NCBI GenBank assembly: GCA_014647935.1
Contig: BMQD01000042.1
Span: 1-33,668, forward strand
Source of the DNA: Planomonospora parontospora
Lineage (GTDB): Bacteria; Actinomycetota; Actinomycetes; Streptosporangiales; Streptosporangiaceae
Reading direction: 5' to 3'
Length of the DNA: 33,668 nucleotides
Positions 8,524 to 16,381 of the stretch are shown in pieces; the first letter of the stretch is position 1; each line of letters begins with the position of its first letter. The notes under the pieces are model-generated. The model saw only the letters and a program-made list of their open reading frames with translations, had not been told where the DNA came from and made no database searches. Position numbers and translations under genes: made by a program.

Positions 8524-9759
8524 TCAGGTGACGGCGAGCCGCCGCCGGTACCGCTCGTCGCGCCAGTGCTCCTTCTCCAGCACCTCCGCCAGGGTGACCG
8601 CCGCGTCGTGGACGTCCACGTGGCGGATGTACAGCGGGGCGAACCCGAACCGGAGGATGTCCGGGGCGCGGAAGTCCCCGTGCACACCCCGGTCGATCAG
8701 CGCGCGCATGACCGGGTAGCCCTCCGGATGGGTGAAGCTCACCTGGCTGCCCCGGCGCTCCGGGTCGCGCGAGGTGACCAGCCCGAGCCCGTACGGCGCG
8801 CACAGCTCCTCGACCAGGTCGATGAAGAGGGAGGTGAGCGCCACGCTCTTGGCCCGCACCTCGGCCAGGTCCGCCCGCTCCCAGATGTCCAGCGAGGCGT
8901 TGAGCGAGGCGAAGGAGAGCACGTGCGGAGTGCTCACGGCGAAGCGCCGCACCCCCTCGGCCGGGCGGTAGCCGGGCTCGAACGCGAACGGCGCGGCGTG
9001 GCCGTGCCAGCCGGTCAGGATGTGCTCGGCGTCGGCCTGGTGGCGCGGGTGCACGTAGACGAACGCCGGAGAGCCGGGGCCGCCGTTGAGGTACTTGTAG
9101 GTGCAGCCGACCGCGAAGTCGGCCGGGGACACGTCCACCTGGTAGGCGCCCGCGCTGTGGCACAGGTCCCAGACCATCAGCGCGCCGGCCGCCTGGACCC
9201 GCGCCGTCACCTCGGCGGTGTCGTGCCGGTTCCCCGTCCGGTAGTCGACCTCCGACAGCAGCACGCACGCCACGTCCCCGCCGGCCAGCGCCTCGTCGAG
9301 GCCCTCCGTGCCGCGCACGTCGCGGATCTCGTAGCCGCCCAGCGCCCCCGCGAGCCCCTGGACCATGTAGCGGTCGGTCGGGAAGTTGTCCAGGTCCGAG
9401 ACGATCACCCGGCGCCCCGGGCGCAGGCGGAGCGCGGCCGAGACGGCCTTGACGATCGCGATCGAGGTGGTGTCGCCCACCACCACCTGCCCGGGACCCG
9501 CACCGATCAGAGGGGCCAGCCGGTCACCGGTGGAGGTCGGCAGGTCGAACCAGCCGTCGGCGTTCCAGGCGCCGACCAGGCGGCCGCCCCACTCCTCCTC
9601 CACGACCCGGGCGACCGCCGCCGAGGCGCGCTTCGGCGGGGCGCCGAGCGAGTTGCCGACCAGGTAGACCGTCCCGTCGGGCAGGACGAACTCGTCCCTG
9701 AGGTGCCGGAGGGGATCGGCGGCGTCGAGGGCGGCGCAGTCCGCGCGACTGATGGCCAT
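8524..9759 (-). CDS. kynU: Kynureninase
   Basis: A 411-aa PLP-dependent hydrolase of fold type I that cleaves L-kynurenine to anthranilate and alanine (or 3-hydroxykynurenine to 3-hydroxyanthranilate). Visible motifs are YLVGNSLGAPP near residue 32, VGDTTSIAIVK (94-104), the family FPTDRYM (126-132), VWDLCHSAGAYQVD (197-209, PLP Asp198) and CTYKYLNGGPGSPAF (219-233), where Lys222 is the Schiff-base lysine. The length is typical. GGGAG lies upstream of the ATG. It follows an MFS transporter gene by 37 nt on the same strand, so the two probably form an operon. No tryptophan dioxygenase or kynurenine formamidase is in the window, so the first steps must be elsewhere or the substrate is imported. 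Confidence 0.95.
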   Translation of the reverse strand: MAISRADCAALDAADPLRHLRDEFVLPDGTVYLVGNSLGAPPKRASAAVARVVEEEWGGRLVGAWNADGWFDLPTSTGDRLAPLIGAGPGQVVVGDTTSIAIVKAVSAALRLRPGRRVIVSDLDNFPTDRYMVQGLAGALGGYEIRDVRGTEGLDEALAGGDVACVLLSEVDYRTGNRHDTAEVTARVQAAGALMVWDLCHSAGAYQVDVSPADFAVGCTYKYLNGGPGSPAFVYVHPRHQADAEHILTGWHGHAAPFAFEPGYRPAEGVRRFAVSTPHVLSFASLNASLDIWERADLAEVRAKSVALTSLFIDLVEELCAPYGLGLVTSRDPERRGSQVSFTHPEGYPVMRALIDRGVHGDFRAPDILRFGFAPLYIRHVDVHDAAVTLAEVLEKEHWRDERYRRRLAVT

Positions 9760-9796
9760 GAATCATCTCCCGGTTGGGTCCTTACCAGTCCTTCCA

Positions 9797-11278
9797 TCAT
9801 CCAGTACGGGAACCCGTGCGGCCACCGGGCGGTGCCGCTCCCCCCTCGGCCCCGATCAGGGCCGCCGCGCGCTCCGCCGTACCCCGGGCCCAGGGGCCCG
9901 TGGTGGCGGCGCCGAGGACGAGCACGGCGGCTCCGCAGCCGGTGATGATCCACCAGGCCGTACGGGCGGCCCCGGTGAAGCCGGCTCCCGCGGTGACGGC
10001 CTCAGCGCCCACCCCGGCGGCGATCACCGAGCCGACGACCGCGACGCCCAGGACCTGGCCGACTTGGCGGCTGGTGGAGGCGATCCCCGCCGCCACCCCG
10101 GCCTGCGAGACCGGCATCCCGGAGACGGCCGTGTTCGTGACGGGGGCGTTGAGCAGGCCCATGCCGACGCCGAACAGGACGAAGGAGGCGAGCAGCAGGG
10201 CGTCGGAGGAGCCGGGGGAACCGAGGCCGCCCGCCGCCGGCAGCCCCCCGCTCAGCGTCATCGCCGTCCCCGCCGCCAGCAGCGGCGGGCGCGGCCCGCG
10301 GGCGGCCACCAGCCGCCCCGAGAGCGGGGCGGACAGGAGCATCATCGCCGCCATCGGCAGCAGGTACAGCCCGGCGTGCAGGGCGGTCATGCCCCGCACG
10401 TCCTGCAGGTAGAGGGTGTTGACGAACAGGAAGCCGCCGAGCGCGGCGAACCCGCACACCGCGATGCCCGCCGCCCCGGCGAACGGCGCGCTCCGGAAGA
10501 ACCGCGGGTCGATCAGCGGGTCGTCCCGGCGCCGCTCGTAGGCCGGGAGCACGGCCAGCGCGCAGAGCGCCGTCGCGAGGCAGGCGACGATCACCGGCGA
10601 GGTCCAGCCCAGGACCGGCGCCTCGATGATCCCGAACGTGAGCGGCCCGAGCACCAGGATCACCAGGAACTGCCCGACGGGGTCGATCCGGCGCGCCCGG
10701 GCGGCCCTGGACTCCGGGACGAACATCGCGGTGAGGACCAGGGCGGCCAGCCCCACCGGCAGGTTGATCAGGAAGACCAGCCGCCAGCCGGCCGTCTCCA
10801 CGAGCAGGCCGCCGATCAGCGGCCCGGCGGCCATGCTGATGCCGATCACGCCGCCCCAGAAGCCGATCGCGCGGGCCCGCTCCCGGGGGTCGGTGAAGGT
10901 GTTGGTGATGATCGACATCGCGACCGGGTTGAGCATCGACCCACCGACCGCCTGCACCGTGCGGAAGGCCACCAGCCATCCCAGGCCCGGCGCGAGGCTG
11001 CACAGCACCGAGCCGGCGGTGAACAGCACGAGCCCGGCCTGGAAGACCCGGCGCCGGCCGATCCGGTCGGCGGTGGAGCCGGCGAGCATCAGCAGCGAGG
11101 CCAGGACCAGCACGTAGGCGTCGATCGTCCACTGCAGCCCGGAGACCGACGCGTCGAACTCCCGGCGGATGGCCGGCAGGGCGACATTGAGGATGGTGGT
11201 GTCGAGGCTCACCAGCAGCAGGCTCATACAGCAGATCGCCAGCACGCCCATGCGCCGCCGGTGGGTGAGGTCGGCCAT
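9797..11278 (-). CDS. MFS transporter, DHA2 (EmrB/QacA) drug:H+ antiporter type
   Basis: A 493-aa inner-membrane transporter with about 14 hydrophobic segments, the DHA2 arrangement. SLDTTILNVALPAIRREF near residue 25 is the conserved TM1 motif. GSTADRIGRRRVFQAGL carries motif A, and the motif C-like WGGVIGISMAAGPLIGGLL follows further on. I place the start at the ATG at 11278 because CCGGAG lies 7 nt before it and family similarity begins there; a longer frame to 11386 adds an implausible Arg-rich leader. It is divergent from the dienelactone-hydrolase-like gene and upstream of kynU. Export of an aromatic metabolite or drug is likely; the substrate cannot be told. Confidence 0.92.
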   Translation of the reverse strand: MADLTHRRRMGVLAICCMSLLLVSLDTTILNVALPAIRREFDASVSGLQWTIDAYVLVLASLLMLAGSTADRIGRRRVFQAGLVLFTAGSVLCSLAPGLGWLVAFRTVQAVGGSMLNPVAMSIITNTFTDPRERARAIGFWGGVIGISMAAGPLIGGLLVETAGWRLVFLINLPVGLAALVLTAMFVPESRAARARRIDPVGQFLVILVLGPLTFGIIEAPVLGWTSPVIVACLATALCALAVLPAYERRRDDPLIDPRFFRSAPFAGAAGIAVCGFAALGGFLFVNTLYLQDVRGMTALHAGLYLLPMAAMMLLSAPLSGRLVAARGPRPPLLAAGTAMTLSGGLPAAGGLGSPGSSDALLLASFVLFGVGMGLLNAPVTNTAVSGMPVSQAGVAAGIASTSRQVGQVLGVAVVGSVIAAGVGAEAVTAGAGFTGAARTAWWIITGCGAAVLVLGAATTGPWARGTAERAAALIGAEGGAAPPGGRTGSRTG

Positions 11279-11456
11279 CGGGGCACTCCGGAAGGTCGTC
11301 GGTGGAACACCGTCGGCGGGAGATCGTCGGCGGATCGTCGTCGGGTGCTGCGCGTGGAACGCGGTTCGCGCGAGATGAATCCTCACATTTACCCTCGTCC
11401 CACGCGTATCACCCGGTGACGGGGAACGGATGCCGGGGACGGCCGTTCCGCTGTCC

Positions 11457-11491
11457 TAGGCTGGTCGTCAGGAGAACGAAGATCCAGGAGG
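11457..11491 (+). promoter_or_regulatory. -10 box and ribosome site of the dienelactone-hydrolase-like gene
   Basis: TAGGCT (11457-11462) matches the TAnnnT -10 consensus. AGGAGG (11486-11491) lies 5 nt before the GTG at 11497, which decides the start. A short leader of about 28 nt is implied. No convincing -35 is seen. Confidence 0.5.
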
Positions 11492-11496
11492 GCTCC

Positions 11497-12201
11497 GTGG
11501 AAGCTCGGACCGAGACGGTCACCGTCGCCGACGGCTCGTTCGACCTGCACCTGTGGCTCCCGGCGAGCGGTGGCGGCCCGGCCGTCCTGCTGGTCCAGGA
11601 GATCTTCGGGGTCGGGCCGTACATCCGCAGGGTCGCCGAGGACCTGGCCGCACTGGGCTACGTCGTCGGGGCTCCCGACCTGTTCTGGCGGATCGAGCCG
11701 CACTGGGAGGCCGAGCACACCGAGGCCGGGACGATGGCCTCCATGGAGGTGGCCTCCCGCCTCGACTTCACCCACGCCGTCTCCGACGCGGCCATGGCCC
11801 TGGCGCACCTGCGGGCGCTGCCGGAGTCCACCGGCCGCAGCGGGGCGCTCGGGTTCTGCCTGGGCGGTTCGATCGCCTACGTCCTGGCCGCCTCGGTGGA
11901 GATGGACGCGCTGCTCTCGTTCTACGGCTCCGGCGTGCCGGACGCGGTCGGCCTGATGGAGAAGATCTCCTGCCCGGCGCTGCTCGTCTTCGGCGGTTCC
12001 GACCCCTACATCCCGCGCGACCAGGTCGCCAAGGTGGAGAAGGCCGCCGCCGGGCGCCCCAACGTCGAGATGTACGTCGCGGAGGAGGCCGGTCACGCCT
12101 TCCACAACCACGAGGCGCCGCAGTTCCACCACCCCGAGGCCGCCCGGGCCGCCTGGGCGCATGCCACGGCCTTCCTCCGGAGCCACCTTCCCCTGACCTG
12201 A
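11497..12201 (+). CDS. Dienelactone hydrolase family protein
   Basis: A 234-aa alpha/beta hydrolase of the dienelactone hydrolase family, which opens lactones formed in chlorocatechol degradation and related esters. The Cys nucleophile is in GFCLGGSIAY (Cys121), with Asp169 in GGSDPYIP, His200 in EAGHAFHN, and Glu35 in VQEIFG. This is the complete Cys-Asp-His set plus the conserved Glu, at nearly the same numbers as I recall for the Pseudomonas enzyme. Length is standard. The GTG at 11497 is fixed by AGGAGG just upstream. It is divergent from the MFS gene and 41 nt before the VanZ-like gene. The true substrate may be another lactone or ester. Confidence 0.92.
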   Translation: MEARTETVTVADGSFDLHLWLPASGGGPAVLLVQEIFGVGPYIRRVAEDLAALGYVVGAPDLFWRIEPHWEAEHTEAGTMASMEVASRLDFTHAVSDAAMALAHLRALPESTGRSGALGFCLGGSIAYVLAASVEMDALLSFYGSGVPDAVGLMEKISCPALLVFGGSDPYIPRDQVAKVEKAAAGRPNVEMYVAEEAGHAFHNHEAPQFHHPEAARAAWAHATAFLRSHLPLT

Positions 12202-12242
12202 CGGACCGCGCGGCGGGACGGCCGGGCTGGCATCATCGCCCC

Positions 12243-12761
12243 GTGGAGCAGGCATGGCACACATGGGGATATGTCGTCATCGCGGCCGTTTCGGCCGTCC
12301 CGGCGGCCGTGCTCGCCGCGTTCCTGCTGGCCCGCCGCCGCGGGCGCGCCGGGCACCCCGCCCCGTGGCGGACGGCCGCCGCCGACGTGGGCGCCCTGGC
12401 CGGGACCGCTCCGTGGATCTGGATGATCCTGACCCCCGGGACCGCGCAGGGGGTGAACCTCGTCCCCCTGGTCGACCTGGCCCGGCAGGTCGGGCAGATG
12501 CCGCCGGGAGCGGCGTTCGTGCAGGTCGGCGGCAACCTCTTGGTCCTCGCCGCGCTCGGCGCGCTGCTCCCGGTCCGCTCGGCGCGGCTGGCGTCGCTCC
12601 CCGCGGTCGCGGGCGTGGCCGCCGCGGCCTCGTCCGCCGTGGAACTCCTCCAGTACGGCCTGCGCCTCGGCCGGGTCAGCTCCGTGGACGACGTGCTCCT
12701 CAACACCGCCGGAGCCGTACTCGCCGCGCTCGTCACCCGCCGGTGGTGGGCACGGCGATAG
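12243..12761 (+). CDS. VanZ-like family membrane protein
   Basis: A 172-aa membrane protein of the VanZ-like family; VanZ itself gives low-level teicoplanin resistance, but most members have no known role. Hydrophobic segments lie near residues 8-30, 50-65, 97-115, 118-138 and 148-165. The family's short motifs are present: NLVPLVDLARQV in the first half, QVGGNLLVLAALGALLP in the middle, and SAVELLQYGLRLGRVSSVDDVLLNTAGAVLA near the end, with the conserved Glu-Leu-Gln and Asp-Asp-Asn-type residues. The GTG at 12243 has CATCAT 6 nt upstream and no ribosome site, so it may be leaderless. Antibiotic resistance should not be assumed. Confidence 0.85.
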   Translation: MEQAWHTWGYVVIAAVSAVPAAVLAAFLLARRRGRAGHPAPWRTAAADVGALAGTAPWIWMILTPGTAQGVNLVPLVDLARQVGQMPPGAAFVQVGGNLLVLAALGALLPVRSARLASLPAVAGVAAAASSAVELLQYGLRLGRVSSVDDVLLNTAGAVLAALVTRRWWARR

Positions 12762-12934
12762 CGGTCAGGACCGTTCCACCGAAACGGACCAAGAAAACCC
12801 CCGTGGATCACCACACGGGCACGATCCACTCAAAAGAATCCCGGTACCAACCTCTGTATCTGTGCGATCGTGGACAAGGCGGGGCAAGTTCTCTGGAGAC
12901 GCCAAACCCGGTTGGTGACAGAGGGTGATCAAAC

Positions 12935-13687
12935 GTGCAGCAGTCCCCGGTACCTCCCGAGACCCCGATCTATCGGCGCATCGCCGACGGGCTCCGCGAA
13001 GCGATCCTGTCCGGCGAACTCCGTGACGGGGACCGGCTTCCGGGCGAGAACGCCCTCATGGCGCAGTACGGCATCGCCCGTGCGACCGCCAGGCAGGCGC
13101 TGTCGGTGCTCATCAACGAAGGGTTGGCCGTGCCCAAGCGCGGTTCGGGGGTCTACGTTCGGCGGTTCCGGCCCATCAGGCGGCACGGTTCCCGGCGGCT
13201 CTCCCGTGAGCACTGGGGCCAGGGGCAGGCCATCTGGGAGTCCGACACCAGGGGCCGGCCGTACACCGTGAACGAGGTGCAGCTCGACAGGGAGACCGCC
13301 GAGGAGGACGTCGCCCGCGTGCTGGGCGGGCCCGAGGTCTGGGTGCGGCGGCGGCGCTACTCGGTGGACGGGCGGCCGGTCCAGCTCTCGGTCTCCTACT
13401 TCCCCGCCGGCCTGGTGGAGGGCACCGCGATCGTCCAGGAGGACACCGGCCCCGGCGGCGTCTACGCGCGCCTGGGCGACCTCGGCCACGCCCCGGCCCA
13501 CTTCACCGAGGAGGTGCGGGCCCGGATGCCGCACCCGCACGAGACCGTTCAGCTGGACCTCCCGGCGGGCACCCCGGTCATCGCGATCATGCGGACCGCC
13601 TACACCTCGGCCGGCGTGCCCGTCGAGGTCAACGAGATGGTCCTGGACTCCGCCTCATATGTACTTCAGTACGACTTCGACGCATAG
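12935..13687 (+). CDS. GntR/HutC-family regulator with UTRA domain
   Basis: A 250-aa regulator. Residues 10-75 form a GntR winged helix (IYRRIADGLREAILSGELRD, LPGENALMAQYGIARATARQ, then the GLAVPKRGSGVYVR wing). Residues of about 95-245 form a UTRA ligand domain (YSVDGRPVQLSVSYFPAGLV, TEEVRARMPHPHE, LPAGTPVIAIMRTAYT), typical of HutC-type sensors of small metabolites. The GTG at 12935 has GAGGG about 9 nt upstream. About 170 nt of less GC-rich DNA upstream holds ACCAACC and GGTTGGT arms 60 nt apart. It precedes a 72-aa protein gene separated by two small palindromes. Ligand and targets are unknown. Confidence 0.9.
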   Translation: MQQSPVPPETPIYRRIADGLREAILSGELRDGDRLPGENALMAQYGIARATARQALSVLINEGLAVPKRGSGVYVRRFRPIRRHGSRRLSREHWGQGQAIWESDTRGRPYTVNEVQLDRETAEEDVARVLGGPEVWVRRRRYSVDGRPVQLSVSYFPAGLVEGTAIVQEDTGPGGVYARLGDLGHAPAHFTEEVRARMPHPHETVQLDLPAGTPVIAIMRTAYTSAGVPVEVNEMVLDSASYVLQYDFDA

Positions 13688-13700
13688 ATCAAGGCCGCCC

Positions 13701-13718
13701 GTCAACCGGTAGGTTGAC
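13701..13718. repeat. Inverted repeat just downstream of the GntR gene
   Basis: GTCAACC (13701-13707) and GGTTGAC (13712-13718) pair perfectly around GGTA, 13 nt after the gntR stop. There is no T-run, so it could be either a weak terminator or an operator. A related GGTTGGTGAC occurs upstream of the gntR start (12910-12919). Confidence 0.5.
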
Positions 13719-13740
13719 CTGACCCCTGCGATCATTGATT

Positions 13741-13750
13741 TCTCTAGAGA
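13741..13750. promoter_or_regulatory. Palindrome TCTCTAGAGA upstream of the 72-aa gene
   Basis: A perfect 10-bp palindrome 60 nt before the 72-aa protein gene, within a short AT-rich patch (TTGATT precedes it). With a GntR gene immediately upstream it is a candidate operator. No binding consensus for this regulator is known to me. Confidence 0.35.
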
Positions 13751-13810
13751 GGTGTCGCACCGTCGGAGGTGGAACGTCACAGCGGTCCTGGGCGCGGGGA
13801 AGGTGCATGG

Positions 13811-14029
13811 ATGTCTTTCGACCGGCATCTGGCGGAGATAGCCCGGGAGTTTCCCGACTGGACGATCTGGCGGAGCGACGCGGGCCGGTGGTGGGCCACC
13901 CGCCACCACCCGCTGAGCTCCGCCCAGCGTGAGGCGGGCTGCGCGATGACCGTCGACGCGGACGACGCCGAAGGACTGCGTCGGCGCCTGCGCGACCAGG
14001 AGGAACGTTCCGGCGGGACGCTCCGGTGA
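13811..14029 (+). CDS. Small conserved-looking protein of unknown function (72 aa)
   Basis: A 72-aa soluble protein rich in Trp, Arg and acidic residues: FPDWTIWRSDAGRWWATR in the first half, then HHPLSSAQREAGCAMTVDA and a charged helix ending EERSGGTLR. I recall similar small proteins with the IWRSDAGRWWAT motif being common and multi-copy in actinomycetes, usually near regulators, with no assigned function. I choose the ATG at 13811 over one at 13769 because the motif-bearing part begins there; a weak GGAAGG-type site lies upstream. It ends just before a strong hairpin. Coding potential is good; no role can be given. Confidence 0.65.
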   Translation: MSFDRHLAEIAREFPDWTIWRSDAGRWWATRHHPLSSAQREAGCAMTVDADDAEGLRRRLRDQEERSGGTLR

Positions 14030-14101
14030 AACGTCGGCCGAGAGCCGCCCGGTGCCGCGGTCAGCGGAGCGCTCGCGGCTCCGGCGCCGGGCCCCAAGAT
14101 C

Positions 14102-14140
14102 GCGGAAGCCCCCGACCCTATCGGGGGCGGGGGCTTCCGC
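14102..14140. terminator. Strong hairpin between convergent genes
   Basis: GCGGAAGCCCCCG and CGGGGGCTTCCGC arms fold into a stem of about 11-13 bp. It lies between the rightward 72-aa gene and the leftward DivIVA-like gene, so it can end both transcripts. There is no U-tract, as is usual in actinomycetes. Confidence 0.75.
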
Positions 14141-14142
14141 TC

Positions 14143-14248
14143 GGACCTCCTGAACCGCTCGGACCATCCGGGCCGTCCGGACCTCCTGAACCGCTCGGAC
14201 CATCCGGGCCGTCCGGACCTCCTGAACCGCTCGGACCATCCGGGCCGT
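14143..14248. repeat. 36-bp tandem repeat, three copies
   Basis: The unit begins GGACCTCCTGAACCGCTCGG and ends CATCCGGGCCGTCC. It occurs at 14143-14178, 14179-14214 and 14215-14248 with essentially no differences, the last copy being slightly cut. It follows directly on the terminator hairpin and lies in non-coding DNA between convergent genes. There are no spacers, so it is a minisatellite and not a CRISPR array. Confidence 0.92.
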
Positions 14249-14310
14249 TCTGCATCCACGGGCGGGACGGTGCCGTCCCGCCGGCGCACTCTCCTCAGCG
14301 GGAGGCGACC

Positions 14311-15507
14311 TCACTTGCGGGTGGCGAGCTCCCCGTCGCCGCCGCGCGCCGGCCCGATGCCGAGGACGGTGTCGTCGGAGACCACGACGCGGCGCCCCCC
14401 GGCGGGGCCCTGCTCGTCCTCGTCCTCGTCCTGGACGATCACCCGGACGGCCTCGACGTCGATCTCGGGGTCGGAGCCGGAAGCGGTGCCCGGATCGGTG
14501 CCCGAATCGGCTCCGGCCTCGGTGCCGGAGCCGGTCTCGGGACCGGTGCCCGGCGCCTCGTCCCCGCGCCCGTGCCGTGACGGGGCGCCGGAGGCGACGA
14601 GCACGCCGGGAACCGGCAGAGGCTGCGCGGCGGCCGCCGGAGGGAGCACCGCCGCCTCGTCGATGAGCGGGCCGGCGCTGCTCTCCCGGTGGAGCAGGTC
14701 GCCGAGGACCGTGCCCATCTCGTTGAGGCGGCGCATGACCTCGCGGTGCGTGTCGGTGAGGTAGGCGACCCGGCGGCCCGTGCTCTCGTCCAGGACCGCG
14801 GCGCGCTGCTGGGCGGAGCTCAGTGTGGAGTGGGCCTCGGCGTTGGCCGAGGACACCGTCGACTCCGCCTCGCTGCGGGCCCGGGTCAGGGTCTCCTCCG
14901 CCTCCGCGCGGGCGCTCTCCAGCGTGCGCTCGGCCTCGTGGCGGGCGGAGCCGATCATGCGCTCCGCCTCGCTGCGGGCCCGGGTCAGGGTCTCCTCCGC
15001 CTCCGCCCGTGCCGCGCCCAGCGTCTCCTCGGCGTCGCCGCCCGCCTGGGCGAGCAGTTGCTCGGCGGTGGCGGTGGCCTCGGCGACCCGGCGCTCGGCC
15101 TCCTGCTGCGCGGCGGTGAGGATGCCCTCGGCCCGCTCGCGGGCGGAGCCGACCAGCCGCTCGGCCTCGGCCGCGGCCTCGTCGCGGAGGCGGTTCGCCT
15201 CGGTGTCGGCGACCTCGCGCTTGGCCGCCGCCTCCTCCTCGCCCAGCTTCAGGATCTGGCTGAGCCGCTGCCCGAGCTCGTCGTAGTCCTGGGGCGCGTC
15301 GGAGAGCCTGCGCCGGGCGTCCGCCAGCTCCAGCCTGCTCTGCTCCGCCTGGTCGATCGCCCGCGCGACCCGCTCCTCCAGATCGCGGATCTGGTTGCGC
15401 GTCCGGATCATGTAGTCGTGCACCTGGCGGCGGCTGTAACCACGCATGACGACCTCGAACGAGTCCTCATGCATCAGGTCGGGAAAGCTCTCGTGCTGGT
15501 TCGTCAT
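14311..15507 (-). CDS. DivIVA-domain coiled-coil protein
   Basis: A 398-aa protein of the DivIVA/Wag31-like type, probably part of the polar or cytoskeletal scaffold. Residues 15-45 (FEVVMRGYSRRQVHDYMIRT) match the N-terminal DivIVA membrane-curvature domain. Residues 45-290 are an almost unbroken Ala/Glu/Arg coiled coil, including two near-identical 33-residue blocks (ARAEAEETLTRARSEAE...). The last 100 residues are disordered: Pro/Ala-rich, then a Gly-Thr-Asp-Ser stretch, then DEDEDE and a basic end. Filamentous actinomycetes carry several such proteins (Scy, FilP and DivIVA); which one this matches cannot be decided here. It is divergent from the gamma-carbonic anhydrase gene. Confidence 0.82.
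   Translation of the reverse strand: MTNQHESFPDLMHEDSFEVVMRGYSRRQVHDYMIRTRNQIRDLEERVARAIDQAEQSRLELADARRRLSDAPQDYDELGQRLSQILKLGEEEAAAKREVADTEANRLRDEAAAEAERLVGSARERAEGILTAAQQEAERRVAEATATAEQLLAQAGGDAEETLGAARAEAEETLTRARSEAERMIGSARHEAERTLESARAEAEETLTRARSEAESTVSSANAEAHSTLSSAQQRAAVLDESTGRRVAYLTDTHREVMRRLNEMGTVLGDLLHRESSAGPLIDEAAVLPPAAAAQPLPVPGVLVASGAPSRHGRGDEAPGTGPETGSGTEAGADSGTDPGTASGSDPEIDVEAVRVIVQDEDEDEQGPAGGRRVVVSDDTVLGIGPARGGDGELATRK
14863..15008. repeat. 99-nt-spaced direct repeat inside the DivIVA-like gene
   Basis: A 45-nt block starting CTCCGCCTCGCTGCGGGCCC occurs at about 14863 and again at about 14962 with no visible difference. The 99-nt spacing equals 33 codons, so it keeps the coiled-coil phase. 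It suggests recent duplication or gene conversion in the rod. Confidence 0.85.
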
Positions 15508-15630
15508 GGCGCTACCCGTGGAGGTCGTGGGGCGGAAAAGGAGAAGTCAGAGACGACTCTGCTGCCAACCCTCCGCAATCGCAACCGGAACGGGGACATG
15601 CTTGCGAAATATCGGACAGCGCGCCTCTCG

Positions 15631-15636
15631 TACCAT
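15631..15636 (+). promoter_or_regulatory. -10 box TACCAT, leaderless start
   Basis: TACCAT ends 7 nt before the ATG at 15644, with no ribosome site between, indicating a leaderless transcript for the gamma-carbonic anhydrase gene. Confidence 0.5.
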
Positions 15637-15643
15637 CGTCCCC

Positions 15644-16207
15644 ATGAACCGCGTCTCCCACAGTGTCCCTCACATCGCGGCCCTCGACGGGAACGCCGTC
15701 CCGCAGGTCCACCCGGACGCCTACGTGGCCCCCGGCGCGGTGGTCGTCGGCCGGGTACGGCTCGGCCGCGCGGCCAGCGTCTGGTACGGCTCCGTCCTGC
15801 GCGGGGACGACGAGGCCGTCGAGGTCGGCGAGGAGTGCAACGTCCAGGACCTGTGCTGCCTGCACGCCGACCCGGGCGAGCCGGCCGTGCTGGAGCCCAG
15901 GGTGAGCCTCGGGCACAAGGCCGTGGTCCACGGCGCGTACGTCGAGACCGGGGCGCTCGTCGGGATCGGCGCGATCGTGCTGGGCGGGGCGCGGATCGGC
16001 GCGGGCTCGCTGGTGGCGGCGGGCGCCCTCGTCGGCCCCGGCAAGAAGATCCCGGCCGGCGTCCTGGTGGCGGGGGTGCCGGGCAGGATCGTCCGAGAGC
16101 TCACCGACGACGACCGCGCCTCCTTCGCCCGCACCCCCGACAACTACACGGCCAAGGCCGCGCGCCACCGCGCCGCCACCGTCCTGCCGGTCCCTCCGCC
16201 CGTCTGA
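15644..16207 (+). CDS. Gamma-carbonic anhydrase family protein (hexapeptide repeat)
   Basis: A 187-aa left-handed beta-helix protein. Hexapeptide repeats run from about residue 24 to 150 (AYVAPGAVVVGRVRLGRAASVWYG, then GALVGIGAIVLGGARIGAGS and GVPGRIVREL). GDDEAVEVGEECNVQDLCCLHADPGEP carries the family loop. SLGHKAVVHGAYV holds the conserved His region, where two further metal-ligand histidines would lie (His91/His96 type). Members are trimeric zinc or iron enzymes that hydrate CO2 or bind CoA-linked substrates; many have no shown activity. I take the ATG at 15644 because the family begins here and a TACCAT box is 7 nt upstream. The C-terminal helix (ASFARTPDNYTAKAARHR) is normal. Confidence 0.9.
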   Translation: MNRVSHSVPHIAALDGNAVPQVHPDAYVAPGAVVVGRVRLGRAASVWYGSVLRGDDEAVEVGEECNVQDLCCLHADPGEPAVLEPRVSLGHKAVVHGAYVETGALVGIGAIVLGGARIGAGSLVAAGALVGPGKKIPAGVLVAGVPGRIVRELTDDDRASFARTPDNYTAKAARHRAATVLPVPPPV

Positions 16208-16256
16208 ACCCGCCCGTCTGAACCCGCCCGCCCATCCGAGGCCGTTCCGATCGCGG

Positions 16257-16296
16257 CCGCCCGTCCGAGACCGCCCGTCCGAGACCGCCCGTCCGG
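16257..16296. repeat. 14-bp tandem repeat, nearly three copies
   Basis: CCGCCCGTCCGAGA occurs at 16257-16270 and 16271-16284, followed by a 12-nt partial copy. It lies in the spacer after the gamma-carbonic anhydrase gene, in a longer stretch of related GTCCG/GTCTG motifs (16200-16310). Non-coding. Confidence 0.85.
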
Positions 16297-16369
16297 ACCC
16301 GCTCCGGTCGCGGGGCCGTACCCGTCGCGGTTCCGCCCCCGGCGCCCGGCCGACCGGCGGGGACCTCGG

Positions 16370-16375
16370 TAGCAT
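16370..16375 (+). promoter_or_regulatory. -10 box TAGCAT, leaderless start
   Basis: TAGCAT ends 6 nt before the GTG at 16382, and no ribosome site is present. It fixes the start of the 455-aa gene and indicates a leaderless transcript. Confidence 0.55.
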
Positions 16376-16381
16376 GACGCC

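Noticed and set aside
12243-12761. VanZ-like gene as a glycopeptide resistance determinant
   Set aside because: No vanHAX or two-component genes are nearby; the family is broad and mostly unrelated to resistance.
14143-14248. CRISPR array
   Set aside because: The 36-bp units abut with no spacers and there are no cas genes.
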